Assembly: GCA_023257525.1 (NCBI GenBank)
Contig: JALRCB010000034.1
Location: forward strand, 1 to 9,494
Source: Candidatus Nanopelagicales bacterium
GTDB lineage: Bacteria; Actinomycetota; Actinomycetes; S36-B12; UBA5976
DNA length: 9,494 nt
Direction of reading: 5' to 3'
Position numbers and translations under genes: made by a program. Shown here piece after piece: positions 1 through 7,136 of this stretch; position 1 is the first letter of the stretch; each line of letters begins with the position of its first letter. Below the pieces are notes generated by a model. The model ran no database searches, was not told the DNA's origin, and saw only the letters and a program-made list of their open reading frames with translations.

Positions 1-88
1 TGCTTTCGCTCGGATCATGCTTTGCTACTTCTGAGAAGCCAACGGGTGGTGCTGGTGGTGGCGTGAAGCCGGCATTGTTGTCTGACAT
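1..88 (-). CDS. Start of a proline-rich protein of unknown function (partial)
   Basis: Only the first 29 codons are in the window; the C-terminal part lies beyond base 1. The visible residues begin MSDNNAGFTPPPPAPPVG only approximately: the Pro/Ala run is PPPAPP, followed by VGFSEVAKHDPSES. The start is well supported. The sequence TAAGGAGCAAAATG places a strong Shine-Dalgarno four bases before the ATG, and its first three bases are the stop codon of the upstream gene (stop at 97-99), so the two genes are probably translationally coupled. Short proline-rich N-termini are common on small actinobacterial membrane or secreted proteins, but no domain is visible here and I assign no function. Confidence 0.72.
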   Translation of the reverse strand, partial: MSDNNAGFTPPPAPPVGFSEVAKHDPSES

Positions 89-96
89 TTTGCTCC

Positions 97-804
97 TTAT
101 ACGTTTTTTGGTTTACGGGTTAATGCCTTATCAATACCCCAATAGATGCCAGCGACAACTATCGAAGCGAACAGAATTCCCATAACGAAAGTCAAAACAT
201 AGGCGTAGCCAAATGACACAACGTCAAAGAAGTCATACGGATACTTGCCGATGATTGCGCCACGGAAGAGGGTGTAGAAAACATAAATTATTGGCAAAAC
301 CAGAGCGGCTGCGATGTTCTTAAGTGTGAACCAACCTCGTGGCCCAGCAATAACAAACACCAACACCGTAATTAATGGAGTTATGGTGTGCTGAATTGGG
401 CTGGAGATTTGATTAAGTCCCTGCGGCGGGTAATTCGGACCAAGTAACAAGTTGTAAACCACGCCAGTAACCGTGATCATCAAGATGCTGTCGATGCGGA
501 AAACCTTGAAAAGTTTTCCATCACGCCCTGGATTTAAGTAAAGCAGTGTCATTACAACGCCAACCACAATTTGGCTCCAAATTGTGAAGTAGCTAAACAA
601 GTCAATTAGTCGCTCTGGTGCGCCCGCCAGACCTGATGCATAGTCACCAGTGTGACCAAACAGCGAGGTAACTGGGGGTTCGCCTGTATCTAATGGTTCA
701 ACAAGCCCAAAGAGCTCGATGAAGGTGGACATACCGAAACCGATCCAAGCACTTAGTGCGTTGATTCCGAATAGAGATTTACGGGTTGTAGTTGAAAGAG
801 CCAT
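97..804 (-). CDS. Pr6Pr-family multi-pass membrane protein
   Basis: A 235-residue very hydrophobic protein with about six membrane segments (roughly residues 14-35, 66-90, 102-122, 140-156, 162-180 and 200-222). Three conserved spots fit the Pr6Pr family as I recall it: FTIWSQ at 73-78 (usually FTxxSN), a lone His at 139 in IQHTITP opening the fourth helix, and IIGKYPYDFFD at 184-194 near the last helix. The family is distantly related in fold to FAR-17a/AIG1/ADTRP proteins, which are Thr/His hydrolases of fatty-acid esters; T74 and H139 could be the matching pair, but that is inference. The start at 804 has only a modest Shine-Dalgarno (AGGG, seven bases upstream). It lies 52 bp after the acyl-CoA synthetase stop and 8 bp before the next gene, with no clear terminator on either side, so it is probably co-transcribed. 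Substrate and role unknown. Confidence 0.78.
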   Translation of the reverse strand: MALSTTTRKSLFGINALSAWIGFGMSTFIELFGLVEPLDTGEPPVTSLFGHTGDYASGLAGAPERLIDLFSYFTIWSQIVVGVVMTLLYLNPGRDGKLFKVFRIDSILMITVTGVVYNLLLGPNYPPQGLNQISSPIQHTITPLITVLVFVIAGPRGWFTLKNIAAALVLPIIYVFYTLFRGAIIGKYPYDFFDVVSFGYAYVLTFVMGILFASIVVAGIYWGIDKALTRKPKNV

Positions 805-856
805 GGCTCAACCCTATGACTTGTGACCTACCAATTAACGTTTATTTGGGTGATTT

Positions 857-2737
857 TTAGGATTCGACTCTAAGTAGTGGGCGCAAAATGTCCAAAATAG
901 ATGCATCTTCGATTGTGCTTGGGATATCCACGTGTTTGCCATCTGCAATCCCCCGCATAGTCTTGCGAAGAACTTTGCCAGATCGAGTTTTTGGTAGGCC
1001 GGGCACAACGACAACTTCATTCAGGGCTGCAACTGGACCAACTTCTTTTCGAACTAGTGCCACAATCTGTTTGCGCAATTCTTCGGCATCTGCTTGGGCA
1101 CCAGCTTTTAGTACCACGAATGCCTTTGGAATTTGGCCCTTGATTGCGTCAGCTACTCCGATAACGGCACATTCTGCAACTAACTCATGTGTTGCCACAA
1201 CAGCTTCAAGTGAACCTGTGCTGAGGCGATGTCCAGCAACGTTGATCACATCGTCGGTGCGACCCATGATGTAGACGTATCCATCTTTGTCGATGTAGCC
1301 ACCGTCACCACTAGCATACATTCCCGGGAAGACTGTTAAGTAGGAATCGATGTAGCGCTGGTCATCTCCCCAAAGGGTTGGCAAAGTTCCAGGTGGCAAT
1401 GGCAAAGTGATCGCGATGTTGCCTTCAGTTCCAGCCGGCAGTTCCTTACCTGATTCATCAAGCACTTTTATTTCATAACCAGGAATAGCTACCGTTGGCG
1501 ATCCTGGCTTAATTGGCATTGGTTCAAGACCGCGCAGGTTAGACGCAATTGGCCAGCCAGTTTCGGTTTGCCACCAGTTATCAATTACTGGGACGCCAAG
1601 ATTTTCTGTTGCCCAATGATAAGTATCAGGATCCAAGCGTTCACCGGCAAGAAATAGGTTTTCAAATTTTGATAGATCTGCACTCTTGATGAAATCTGCG
1701 TTGTAATCTTCTTTGCGGATTGCGCGGATTGCAGTTGGCGCAGTAAACAATCCCTTGACACCGTATTTTTCAATCACTCGCCAGAAAGTTCCAGCATCTG
1801 GCGTACCAACTGGCTTGCCTTCAAAGACAATAGTTGTCGCTCCAGCAAATAGTGGTGCGTAAACAATGTAGGAATGTCCAACCACCCAGCCAACATCTGA
1901 TGCCGACCACCACATGTCTCCGGCTTCGATGTTGTAAACATTTTTCATGGACCAAGTCAGTGCAACAGCGTGACCACCATTGTCGCGCACAATACCTTTA
2001 GGTTTTCCAGTTGTACCCGAGGTATACAAAATGTAAAGCGGATCAGTAGCTGCAACCGAAACACATTCGGCAGGCTCTGCCATTGCCATGGCATCTTTCC
2101 AGTCCATATCAAGTGGACCAAGTTCAACTGGGTGTTGCTCACGCTGCAGGATTATGCATCGGCTTGGCTTATGAGTTGCAAGTGCGATTGACTCATCAAG
2201 CATTGGTTTGTATTCCACGACTCGAGTTGGTTCTAGACCGCATGAGGCAGACACGATCACTTTTGGCTTTGCATCATCAATTCGGGCTGCGAGCTCAGCT
2301 GGAGCAAAGCCGCCGAACACAACGGAATGTACTGCGCCCAATCTGGCACAGGCCAGCATGGCAATTAGGGCTTCGGGCACCATCGGCATATAGATAACAA
2401 CTCGATCCCCTTTTTCAACCCCTGCCATACGCAAAGCGCCGGCAAACCGAGCTGTCTTTTCTAGCATTTGGGCATAAGTCAGAACTGATGATTTGCCAGT
2501 GATTGCGCTTTCATGAATCACCGCCGGTTGTTCCGCGCGACCATCGATAACGTGGCGATCCAGTGCGTTGTAGCAGGTGTTCAACATGCCATCAGAGAAC
2601 CAGCGATACAGGGGAACTTTGCTGTCATCCAAAACTACTTTTGGAGCTTTATCCCACTTTACTAACTTGGCAGCCTCACCCCAGAATCCTGCTGGGTCGG
2701 ACAAGCTTTGTTCGTAAGCCCTCTGGTAATCACTCAT
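857..2737 (-). CDS. prpE: Propionyl-CoA synthetase (AMP-forming), PrpE/ACSS3-like
   Basis: A 626-residue member of the ANL adenylating superfamily that activates a short-chain acid with ATP to acyl-AMP and then acyl-CoA in the cytosol. Visible landmarks: an ACAS N-terminal region with YQRAYEQSLSDPAGFW at 4-19, the phosphate loop YTSGTTGKPKG at 238-248, WWQTETGWP at 388-396, the hinge and CoA-binding region GRTDDVINVAGHRL at 492-505, and PKTRSGK at 582-588, where K588 is the catalytic lysine and the usual acetylation target. The early RWFSDGMLNTCYNALDRHV stretch and a length close to E. coli PrpE (628) favour propionyl-CoA synthetase over acetyl-CoA synthetase (about 650), but acetate use cannot be excluded. 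The ATG at 2737 has no good Shine-Dalgarno. The gene follows rlmN by 53 bp. No prpBCD-type partners are in view, so propionate would have to be handled elsewhere, for example by a methylmalonyl or methylcitrate route. Confidence 0.88.
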   Translation of the reverse strand: MSDYQRAYEQSLSDPAGFWGEAAKLVKWDKAPKVVLDDSKVPLYRWFSDGMLNTCYNALDRHVIDGRAEQPAVIHESAITGKSSVLTYAQMLEKTARFAGALRMAGVEKGDRVVIYMPMVPEALIAMLACARLGAVHSVVFGGFAPAELAARIDDAKPKVIVSASCGLEPTRVVEYKPMLDESIALATHKPSRCIILQREQHPVELGPLDMDWKDAMAMAEPAECVSVAATDPLYILYTSGTTGKPKGIVRDNGGHAVALTWSMKNVYNIEAGDMWWSASDVGWVVGHSYIVYAPLFAGATTIVFEGKPVGTPDAGTFWRVIEKYGVKGLFTAPTAIRAIRKEDYNADFIKSADLSKFENLFLAGERLDPDTYHWATENLGVPVIDNWWQTETGWPIASNLRGLEPMPIKPGSPTVAIPGYEIKVLDESGKELPAGTEGNIAITLPLPPGTLPTLWGDDQRYIDSYLTVFPGMYASGDGGYIDKDGYVYIMGRTDDVINVAGHRLSTGSLEAVVATHELVAECAVIGVADAIKGQIPKAFVVLKAGAQADAEELRKQIVALVRKEVGPVAALNEVVVVPGLPKTRSGKVLRKTMRGIADGKHVDIPSTIEDASILDILRPLLRVES

Positions 2738-2790
2738 AGGAAGTGTCTATCACTAATCAGGACTGAGCGAGTCTGAAGCGTGCGAAAAGG

Positions 2791-3897
2791 TTAGTTTTTG
2801 GTGGCAGCAGCAAGCTGACCGCAAGCACCATCAATGTCACGTCCGCGAGTATCGCGCACAGTAACTGGGACGCCGTGACTCTTTAAGCGACGAACGAACT
2901 CATCTTCGTCCTCTGGGCGTGAGGCAGTCCACTTAGAACCAGGCGTTGGATTTAGTGGGATTAGATTTACGTGCACCAGATTGCCGGCGAGTTTTTCACC
3001 AAGTAAGTCAGCGCGCCAAGCTTGATCATTAATGTCCTTGATCATCGCGTACTCGATTGAGATTCGACGGCCAGTTTGGTCTGCGTAGTACCAAGCGGCA
3101 TCTAAGACTTCTTGCACTTTGAATCGAGTGTTAATCGGTACCAATGTGTCGCGTAGCTCATCATCTGGTGCATGAAGCGAAACAGCAAGCGTGACCGGGA
3201 TACCTTCTTCAGCTAATTGGCGCATCCGAGGAACCAAACCAACGGTTGAAACAGTGATGCCACGTGCAGACATTCCAAAACCAGCAGGTGCAGGTTCAGT
3301 TAATCGGCGAATTGCACCAATGACACTGTTGTAATTGGCCATAGGTTCGCCCATGCCCATGAACACCAAATTGTTAACTCGGCCTATGCCACCATCAATT
3401 TCACCTTTTGCAAGCGAGCGAGCGCCTGCCAAAACTTGTTCCACAATTTCAGCTGTAGAAAGGTTTCGAGTTAGTCCGCCCTGTCCCGTGGCACAGAATG
3501 GGCAGTTCATGCCGCACCCAGCTTGGGACGAAATGCACATTGTTACTCGGTCGGTGTAACGCATTAAAACACTCTCAACCAATACACCATCGAAAAGCTT
3601 CCAAACTTGCTTAACTGTTGCGCCGTTATCGCACTTAAGTTCCCGAACGCTGGTCATTAAATCTGGAAACAGCAAATCCTTAACGGTCTCACGCATATCT
3701 GCTGGGACATCAGTCCAGGAGGCTGTGTCATTGTTTAGGCGCTGATACCACTGACGAGAAAACTGATCTGCCCGAAATCCTGGTAGTCCAAGTTCAACAA
3801 CTTGAGCCTTGCGTTCTTCAACAGTCCAATCGGACCAATGCTTAGGTGGCTTTGGTCGCTTTGGTTCGACCATAATCAATTCACCAGGTGCAGGCAT
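2791..3897 (-). CDS. rlmN: 23S rRNA (adenine-2503-C2)-methyltransferase RlmN
   Basis: A 368-residue radical-SAM enzyme that methylates C2 of A2503 in 23S rRNA, and in some bacteria A37 of tRNA. The [4Fe-4S] motif CX3CX2C is C128, C132, C135 (GCGMNCPFC). The two mechanistic cysteines are also present: C121 in CISSQAG, and C359 in DIDGACGQL near the C-terminus, matching E. coli C118 and C355. GMGEPMANYN at 181-190 and STVGLVP at 217-223 are further family marks. Having both mechanistic cysteines with the RlmN-type sequence favours RlmN over Cfr, as does the housekeeping context. The start is uncertain: the ATG at 3897 has only AAAGG one base away, whereas Met9 (ATG at 3871-3873) is preceded by GGTGA at a good distance and still leaves the whole family core. 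It follows cdsA by 27 bp as the last of the pyrH-frr-cdsA-rlmN run. Confidence 0.95.
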   Translation of the reverse strand: MPAPGELIMVEPKRPKPPKHWSDWTVEERKAQVVELGLPGFRADQFSRQWYQRLNNDTASWTDVPADMRETVKDLLFPDLMTSVRELKCDNGATVKQVWKLFDGVLVESVLMRYTDRVTMCISSQAGCGMNCPFCATGQGGLTRNLSTAEIVEQVLAGARSLAKGEIDGGIGRVNNLVFMGMGEPMANYNSVIGAIRRLTEPAPAGFGMSARGITVSTVGLVPRMRQLAEEGIPVTLAVSLHAPDDELRDTLVPINTRFKVQEVLDAAWYYADQTGRRISIEYAMIKDINDQAWRADLLGEKLAGNLVHVNLIPLNPTPGSKWTASRPEDEDEFVRRLKSHGVPVTVRDTRGRDIDGACGQLAAATKN

Positions 3898-3924
3898 GCC
3901 TTTAGCCTACGGGCACATTGCTAG

Positions 3925-4749
3925 TTAGAGAAAAAATTCAAATAGCAGCCACGCCATAAAGGCATTGACAACTAACGAATCGAGGCGATCCATTACGCCA
4001 CCATGTCCCGGTAGCAAAGATCCCATGTCCTTAATGCCAAGGTCGCGCTTAATCATGGATTCAACAAGATCTCCGATAGTTGCAGTGAGCATCAATACAA
4101 AGCCAACGACTGCACCTTCCCACCATGGTTGATCAAAGACATAAACCCAGAGAACCACTCCAACAACTAGCTGAAGAACCAGTGCGCCCGCAAAGCCTTC
4201 CCACGATTTCTTTGGAGAGATATTTGGTGCCATCGGATGCTTGCCGAAAATTGCACCTGCTGCATAACCACCTAGATCAGTTGCTGCGGTTAGCAAAATA
4301 AAGGCAAGCACTTTCCAGGCACCGTTTTCTTGCGTGGATAGCAAGACTGCAAAACCTGCAAGCAGCGGAGCGTAGACCAAAGTAAAGATCGAGCGTGATA
4401 CATGATGAACGTAAGCTTCTTGGCCATCAAGAAGTCGAACAGTCAGCACTATGAGTGAGCTGCCAACAAATGTTGCAAGTAAGCCTTCAATACCCCAAAC
4501 TGCAGCAGACACCACAATTGCTGGCGCCAAGATTTGTAGCAAAATGCTCATGCGATCAGAAAGACCAACTACAAGCGACTTACTTAGCTCACGCACTGCC
4601 AGTGTGATTGCAAAAGCAACCAAGATTGCAAAGAATCGAACATCAATGAAAAGTGATGCGATAACCGTGACTAGGAGTCCAATTCCGACTGCAGTTGCTG
4701 CCGGCAGATTTCTTCCGGCTTTGCCGTAATCGGTTTGGTTAGAAGTCAT
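3925..4749 (-). CDS. cdsA: Phosphatidate cytidylyltransferase (CDP-diacylglycerol synthase)
   Basis: A 274-residue integral membrane enzyme converting CTP and phosphatidic acid to CDP-diacylglycerol, the branch point for phosphatidylglycerol, cardiolipin and, in actinobacteria, phosphatidylinositol lipids. About eight hydrophobic helices are visible. The C-terminal half has the family signature in order: D158 in ATDLGGY, FGK at 168-170, SPKKSWEGFAG at 178-188, IGDLVESMIKRDLGIKD at 225-241, and LPGHGGVMDRLDS at 246-258 with the metal-binding acidic residues. The start is secure by spacing: the frr stop ends three bases before the ATG, and GAGG within the last codons of frr serves as ribosome binding site eight bases upstream, implying translational coupling. 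The frr-cdsA-rlmN order is standard for actinobacteria. Confidence 0.96.
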   Translation of the reverse strand: MTSNQTDYGKAGRNLPAATAVGIGLLVTVIASLFIDVRFFAILVAFAITLAVRELSKSLVVGLSDRMSILLQILAPAIVVSAAVWGIEGLLATFVGSSLIVLTVRLLDGQEAYVHHVSRSIFTLVYAPLLAGFAVLLSTQENGAWKVLAFILLTAATDLGGYAAGAIFGKHPMAPNISPKKSWEGFAGALVLQLVVGVVLWVYVFDQPWWEGAVVGFVLMLTATIGDLVESMIKRDLGIKDMGSLLPGHGGVMDRLDSLVVNAFMAWLLFEFFL

Positions 4750-4752
4750 TGA

Positions 4753-5310
4753 CTAGACCTCTAGAAGTTCAGCTTCTTTGTGCTTAAGCATGTCATCAAT
4801 GTGGCCTACAGCTTTGGTAGTTAAGTCTTCTAAAGCCTTTTCAGCGCGAGCCACATCATCTTTACCTACATCGCCATCTTTAGCCATTTTTTCTAGGGCT
4901 TCCTTGGCGCTGCGGCGAATATTGCGGATTGCAATGCGAGCATCTTCGGCTTTTGCCTTAGCTACCTTGATGAATTCTTTACGGCGTTCTTCAGTTAATT
5001 GTGGGAACGGTACCCGAACAATTGCGCCATCATTTGAAGGATTAACACCTAAATCAGAATCGCGAATCGCACGCTCAATTGCGCCAAGCGCAGACTTATC
5101 AAACGGAGTAACAACAGCTACACGTGGTTCTGGAGTCTGGATCGAAGCAACCTGCTGCAGCGGTGTCGGAGTTCCGTAGTACTCCACCATGATTTTGGAA
5201 AATAGTGCAGCGTTGGCGCGACCGGCCCGAATGGTGGTGAATTCTTCTCGAGTTACTTCAGTTGCCTTTGCCATCTTTTCTTCGGCATCTTTTAAGGTCT
5301 CGTTAATCAT
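4753..5310 (-). CDS. frr: Ribosome recycling factor
   Basis: A 185-residue full-length RRF, a cytosolic factor that with EF-G splits post-termination ribosomes into subunits. The tRNA-mimicking fold is indicated by the long helical domain I (about 1-30 and 105-185), with RAGRAN at 28-33, and by the beta-rich domain II: VEYYGTPTPLQQVA at 42-55, then SDLGVNPSNDGAIVRVPFP at 85-103. LTEERRKE at 105-112 and IRNIRRSA at 128-135 are the conserved ribosome-contacting stretches of helix three. It begins 15 bp after pyrH; a GAGGA overlapping the pyrH stop codon region is the likely but rather distant ribosome binding site. The pairing with pyrH is one of the most conserved in bacteria. Confidence 0.98.
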   Translation of the reverse strand: MINETLKDAEEKMAKATEVTREEFTTIRAGRANAALFSKIMVEYYGTPTPLQQVASIQTPEPRVAVVTPFDKSALGAIERAIRDSDLGVNPSNDGAIVRVPFPQLTEERRKEFIKVAKAKAEDARIAIRNIRRSAKEALEKMAKDGDVGKDDVARAEKALEDLTTKAVGHIDDMLKHKEAELLEV

Positions 5311-5325
5311 CTCTACTCAAATCCT

Positions 5326-6081
5326 CTAGCGACTGGTCTTAATTAGGGTTCCGACTTTTTCTCCACGAACTGCGCGAGCGATGTTTCCATCAACTAGCAA
5401 ATTGAAAACTACGATTGGCAGATCATTGTCGCGGCAAAGACTGATTGCTGTGGCGTCAGCAACTTTAAGATTTTGAGTTAGCACATCGTCATGACTTAAG
5501 TTTTCGTAGCGTTTAGCTGAAGAATTTGTGCGAGGGTCGTCGTCGTAAACGCCATCCACACCCTTAGCCATCAAAACAACTTCGCAACCAATTTCAAGTG
5601 CGCGCTGAGCGGCGCAACTATCAGTGCTGAAGTAAGGAGTACCAAGACCCGCGCCGAAGATAACTACGCGGCCTTTTTCCAAGTGACGCACGGCGCGGCC
5701 TGGAATGTAAGGCTCGGCAACTTGGCTCATTGGAATTGCAGTCTGAACTCGAGTGGCAACACCTTGCTTTTCGAGAAAATCCTGAAGCGCTAGGCAGTTC
5801 ATGACGGTGCCGAGCATACCCATGTAGTCAGCTCGAGCTCGATCCATACCGCGCTCAGCTAGCTGGGCACCACGGAAATAGTTACCACCACCGATAACAA
5901 CTGCGACTTCAGCTCCAGATTGAACTACTTCAGCAATTTGGCGAGCGATGTCATTAACGACATCTGGATCTACACCTAGTTTTCCTTCGCCAGCAAAGGC
6001 TTCACCGGAAAGCTTTAGAAGTACGCGCTTCCAGCCACCTTGCGGAACACCCGGCCAGATGGATTTTTCAGATGTGCTCAC
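5326..6081 (-). CDS. pyrH: UMP kinase (UMP to UDP)
   Basis: A 251-residue amino-acid-kinase-fold enzyme that phosphorylates UMP to UDP in pyrimidine synthesis; bacterial forms are hexamers typically activated by GTP and inhibited by UTP. Motifs: KLSGEAF at 23-29, the glycine loop VIGGGNYFRG at 62-71, RADYMGMLGTVMN at 83-95, GAGLGTPYFSTDS at 143-155 (UMP binding), KGVDGVYDDDPR at 173-184 and the DGNIARAVRGEKVGTLI tail. The start is GTG: an in-frame TAA lies seven codons upstream with no ATG between, and the next Met is deep in the core, so GTG at 6079-6081 is practically forced. Its Shine-Dalgarno is poor (AAGGG one base away), suggesting modest initiation. A 153-bp gap with repeats and a hairpin separates it from tsf, so it probably has its own promoter and heads the frr-cdsA-rlmN operon. 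Confidence 0.97.
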   Translation of the reverse strand: MSTSEKSIWPGVPQGGWKRVLLKLSGEAFAGEGKLGVDPDVVNDIARQIAEVVQSGAEVAVVIGGGNYFRGAQLAERGMDRARADYMGMLGTVMNCLALQDFLEKQGVATRVQTAIPMSQVAEPYIPGRAVRHLEKGRVVIFGAGLGTPYFSTDSCAAQRALEIGCEVVLMAKGVDGVYDDDPRTNSSAKRYENLSHDDVLTQNLKVADATAISLCRDNDLPIVVFNLLVDGNIARAVRGEKVGTLIKTSR

Positions 6082-6123
6082 GCCCTTAATCTTGCCTTAC
6101 TTACCCGAAAAAGTCTGCACAGA

Positions 6124-6165
6124 CCCCACCAAAATATGGTCCTTATAAAACTTCCCCACAAAATA
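6124..6165 (-). repeat. Twin direct repeats upstream of pyrH, 30 bp apart
   Basis: Read on the minus strand, TATTTTGTGGGG (6165-6154) recurs as TATTTTGGTGGGG (6136-6124), identical apart from one extra G. The starts on the plus strand are 30 bp apart, close to three helical turns, so a protein could bind both on one face. A TATAAG that could act as a -10 lies between them at 6147-6142, but I see no convincing -35. The second copy abuts a small palindrome, GTCTG-CA-CAGAC (6113-6124). The position, 43-84 bp before the pyrH GTG, suits an operator or promoter region. No regulator is identified. Confidence 0.4.
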
Positions 6166-6217
6166 CTTTTGGCGCTATCCCACCGGCTGGATCACAGTCG
6201 GGAGGTAGCGCCAAAAG
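6166..6217 (-). terminator. Long inverted repeat between tsf and pyrH, probable terminator
   Basis: The arms CTTTTGGCGCTA (6166-6177) and TAGCGCCAAAAG (6206-6217) are a perfect 12-bp inverted repeat around a 28-nt loop, which can fold further through UCCC/GGGA and CUG/CAG. It begins 18 bp after the tsf stop, the right place to end the rpsB-tsf transcript. It is not a canonical intrinsic terminator: the A/T bases sit at the stem base with the T run on the 5' arm, and no U-tract follows. Actinobacteria often use U-poor terminators, so termination remains the simplest reading, but a processed or regulatory stem in the tsf 3' UTR or pyrH leader is possible. Confidence 0.55.
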
Positions 6218-6234
6218 AGGCTAGAGATTGCTAG

Positions 6235-7047
6235 TTAGCCAGCAATTTCTATTCGGGTGAAGCTGGTGATGCTAGTTCCGGCTTCTTCCAGAACCTGCTT
6301 AACGGACTTCTTGTTATCGATAACTGAGGACTGCTCTAGAAGGCAGTTGTCCTTGAAGAAACCATTTACACGGCCTTCCACGATCTTTGGAAGTGCAGCT
6401 TCTGGCTTGCCTTCTTCTTTGGCAGTTTCCATAGCAATGTGCTTTTCGTTTTCTACTACATCTGCTGGAACTTCTTCCCGAGTTAGGTAACTTGGGCGCA
6501 TCGCAGCGATCTGCATAGCGGCAGCACGAGCTGCTTCTTCAGATCCTGAATAGGAAACCAAAACGCCAACTGCGGGTGGCAAATCTGCTGAACGACGGTG
6601 CATGTAAACCGCAACGTCACCTTCGTGATTGGCTACGCGACCTAGTTCGATCTTTTCGCCAATTACTGCAGCCATATCTGCAACTGCTTGTTCTGCAGTC
6701 TTTCCGCTACCAAGAGTTAGTGCGGCGGCGGCGGCTGAATCCTTAGCGCCTGATGCCTTAACTGCAGCTGCAATTTCATCACCTAGTTTCAAGAAGTCTT
6801 CGCTCTTTGCTACGAAGTCAGTCTCGCAAAGTAGTTCAACAAGAACGCCTGCATTTTGGGCAACGATGCCAGCAGAAGTTTCACGCTCGGCACCGCGCTT
6901 TGCAGCTTTTGCAGCTCCAGAGATACGTAGTAGCTCTACAGCCTTATCGAAGTCACCGTTTGATTCTTCAAGTGCTTTCTTGCACTCCATCATTCCGGCT
7001 GAAGTAATGTCGCGAAGTTTCTTTACGTCCGCGGCTGAAATAGACAT
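6235..7047 (-). CDS. tsf: Translation elongation factor Ts
   Basis: A 270-residue EF-Ts, the guanine-nucleotide exchange factor that releases GDP from EF-Tu in the cytosol. The N-terminal UBA-like domain carries LRDITSAGMMECKKAL at 11-26 (the family usually has TGAG; here Ser16 replaces Gly, a mild change). The exchange motif follows in ELLCETDFVAK at 71-81, with T76-D77-F78-V79 contacting EF-Tu. Two core subdomains follow, including HEGDVAVYMH and the late EQSSVIDNKKSVKQVL. Length fits actinobacterial EF-Ts (about 270). The ATG at 7047 is well supported by AAAGGAAA about seven bases upstream. It lies 89 bp after rpsB in the usual order, with a hairpin between that could adjust the ratio of the two products. 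Confidence 0.98.
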   Translation of the reverse strand: MSISAADVKKLRDITSAGMMECKKALEESNGDFDKAVELLRISGAAKAAKRGAERETSAGIVAQNAGVLVELLCETDFVAKSEDFLKLGDEIAAAVKASGAKDSAAAAALTLGSGKTAEQAVADMAAVIGEKIELGRVANHEGDVAVYMHRRSADLPPAVGVLVSYSGSEEAARAAAMQIAAMRPSYLTREEVPADVVENEKHIAMETAKEEGKPEAALPKIVEGRVNGFFKDNCLLEQSSVIDNKKSVKQVLEEAGTSITSFTRIEIAG

Positions 7048-7103
7048 GATTTATTTCCTTTTAGTTTTGGGGTCAGTAGGTATTGGATAACGAGTGTTGT
7101 AAT

Positions 7104-7125
7104 TGCGGGCAAAGTTATGCCCGCA
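7104..7125 (-). terminator. rpsB-tsf intergenic hairpin, possible partial terminator
   Basis: TGCGGGCA (7104-7111) and TGCCCGCA (7118-7125) form a perfect GC-rich 8-bp stem with a 6-nt loop, starting about 11 bases after the rpsB stop. No U-tract follows on the minus strand, so it should terminate only partially or act as a 3'-end stabiliser. A leaky hairpin between rpsB and tsf is a known arrangement in other bacteria. I see no separate strong promoter for tsf in the remaining 56 bases, so read-through is likely needed. Confidence 0.5.
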
Positions 7126-7136
7126 GTTACGAATGC

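Noticed and set aside
835..2397. Several opposite-strand and frame-shifted open frames within the acyl-CoA synthetase gene
   Set aside because: They are low-complexity or compositionally odd translations with no ribosome sites, lying entirely over a gene with strong family motifs. Similar shadows over frr, tsf, rpsB and cdsA were dropped for the same reason.
2738..2790. Separate or leaderless promoter directly before prpE
   Set aside because: The weak ribosome site invited this idea, but no good -10 element is placed correctly; read-through from rlmN is as likely.
6107..6124. GUCUGUGCAGAC followed by UUUUU on the minus strand as an attenuator before pyrH
   Set aside because: The stem is only 4-5 bp with a loop of 2-4 bases, too weak for an intrinsic terminator; kept only as a small palindrome beside the direct repeats.
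6142..6147. TATAAG as the pyrH -10 promoter box
   Set aside because: It matches five of six consensus bases, but no acceptable -35 lies 16-18 bp upstream, so it is not called as a promoter.
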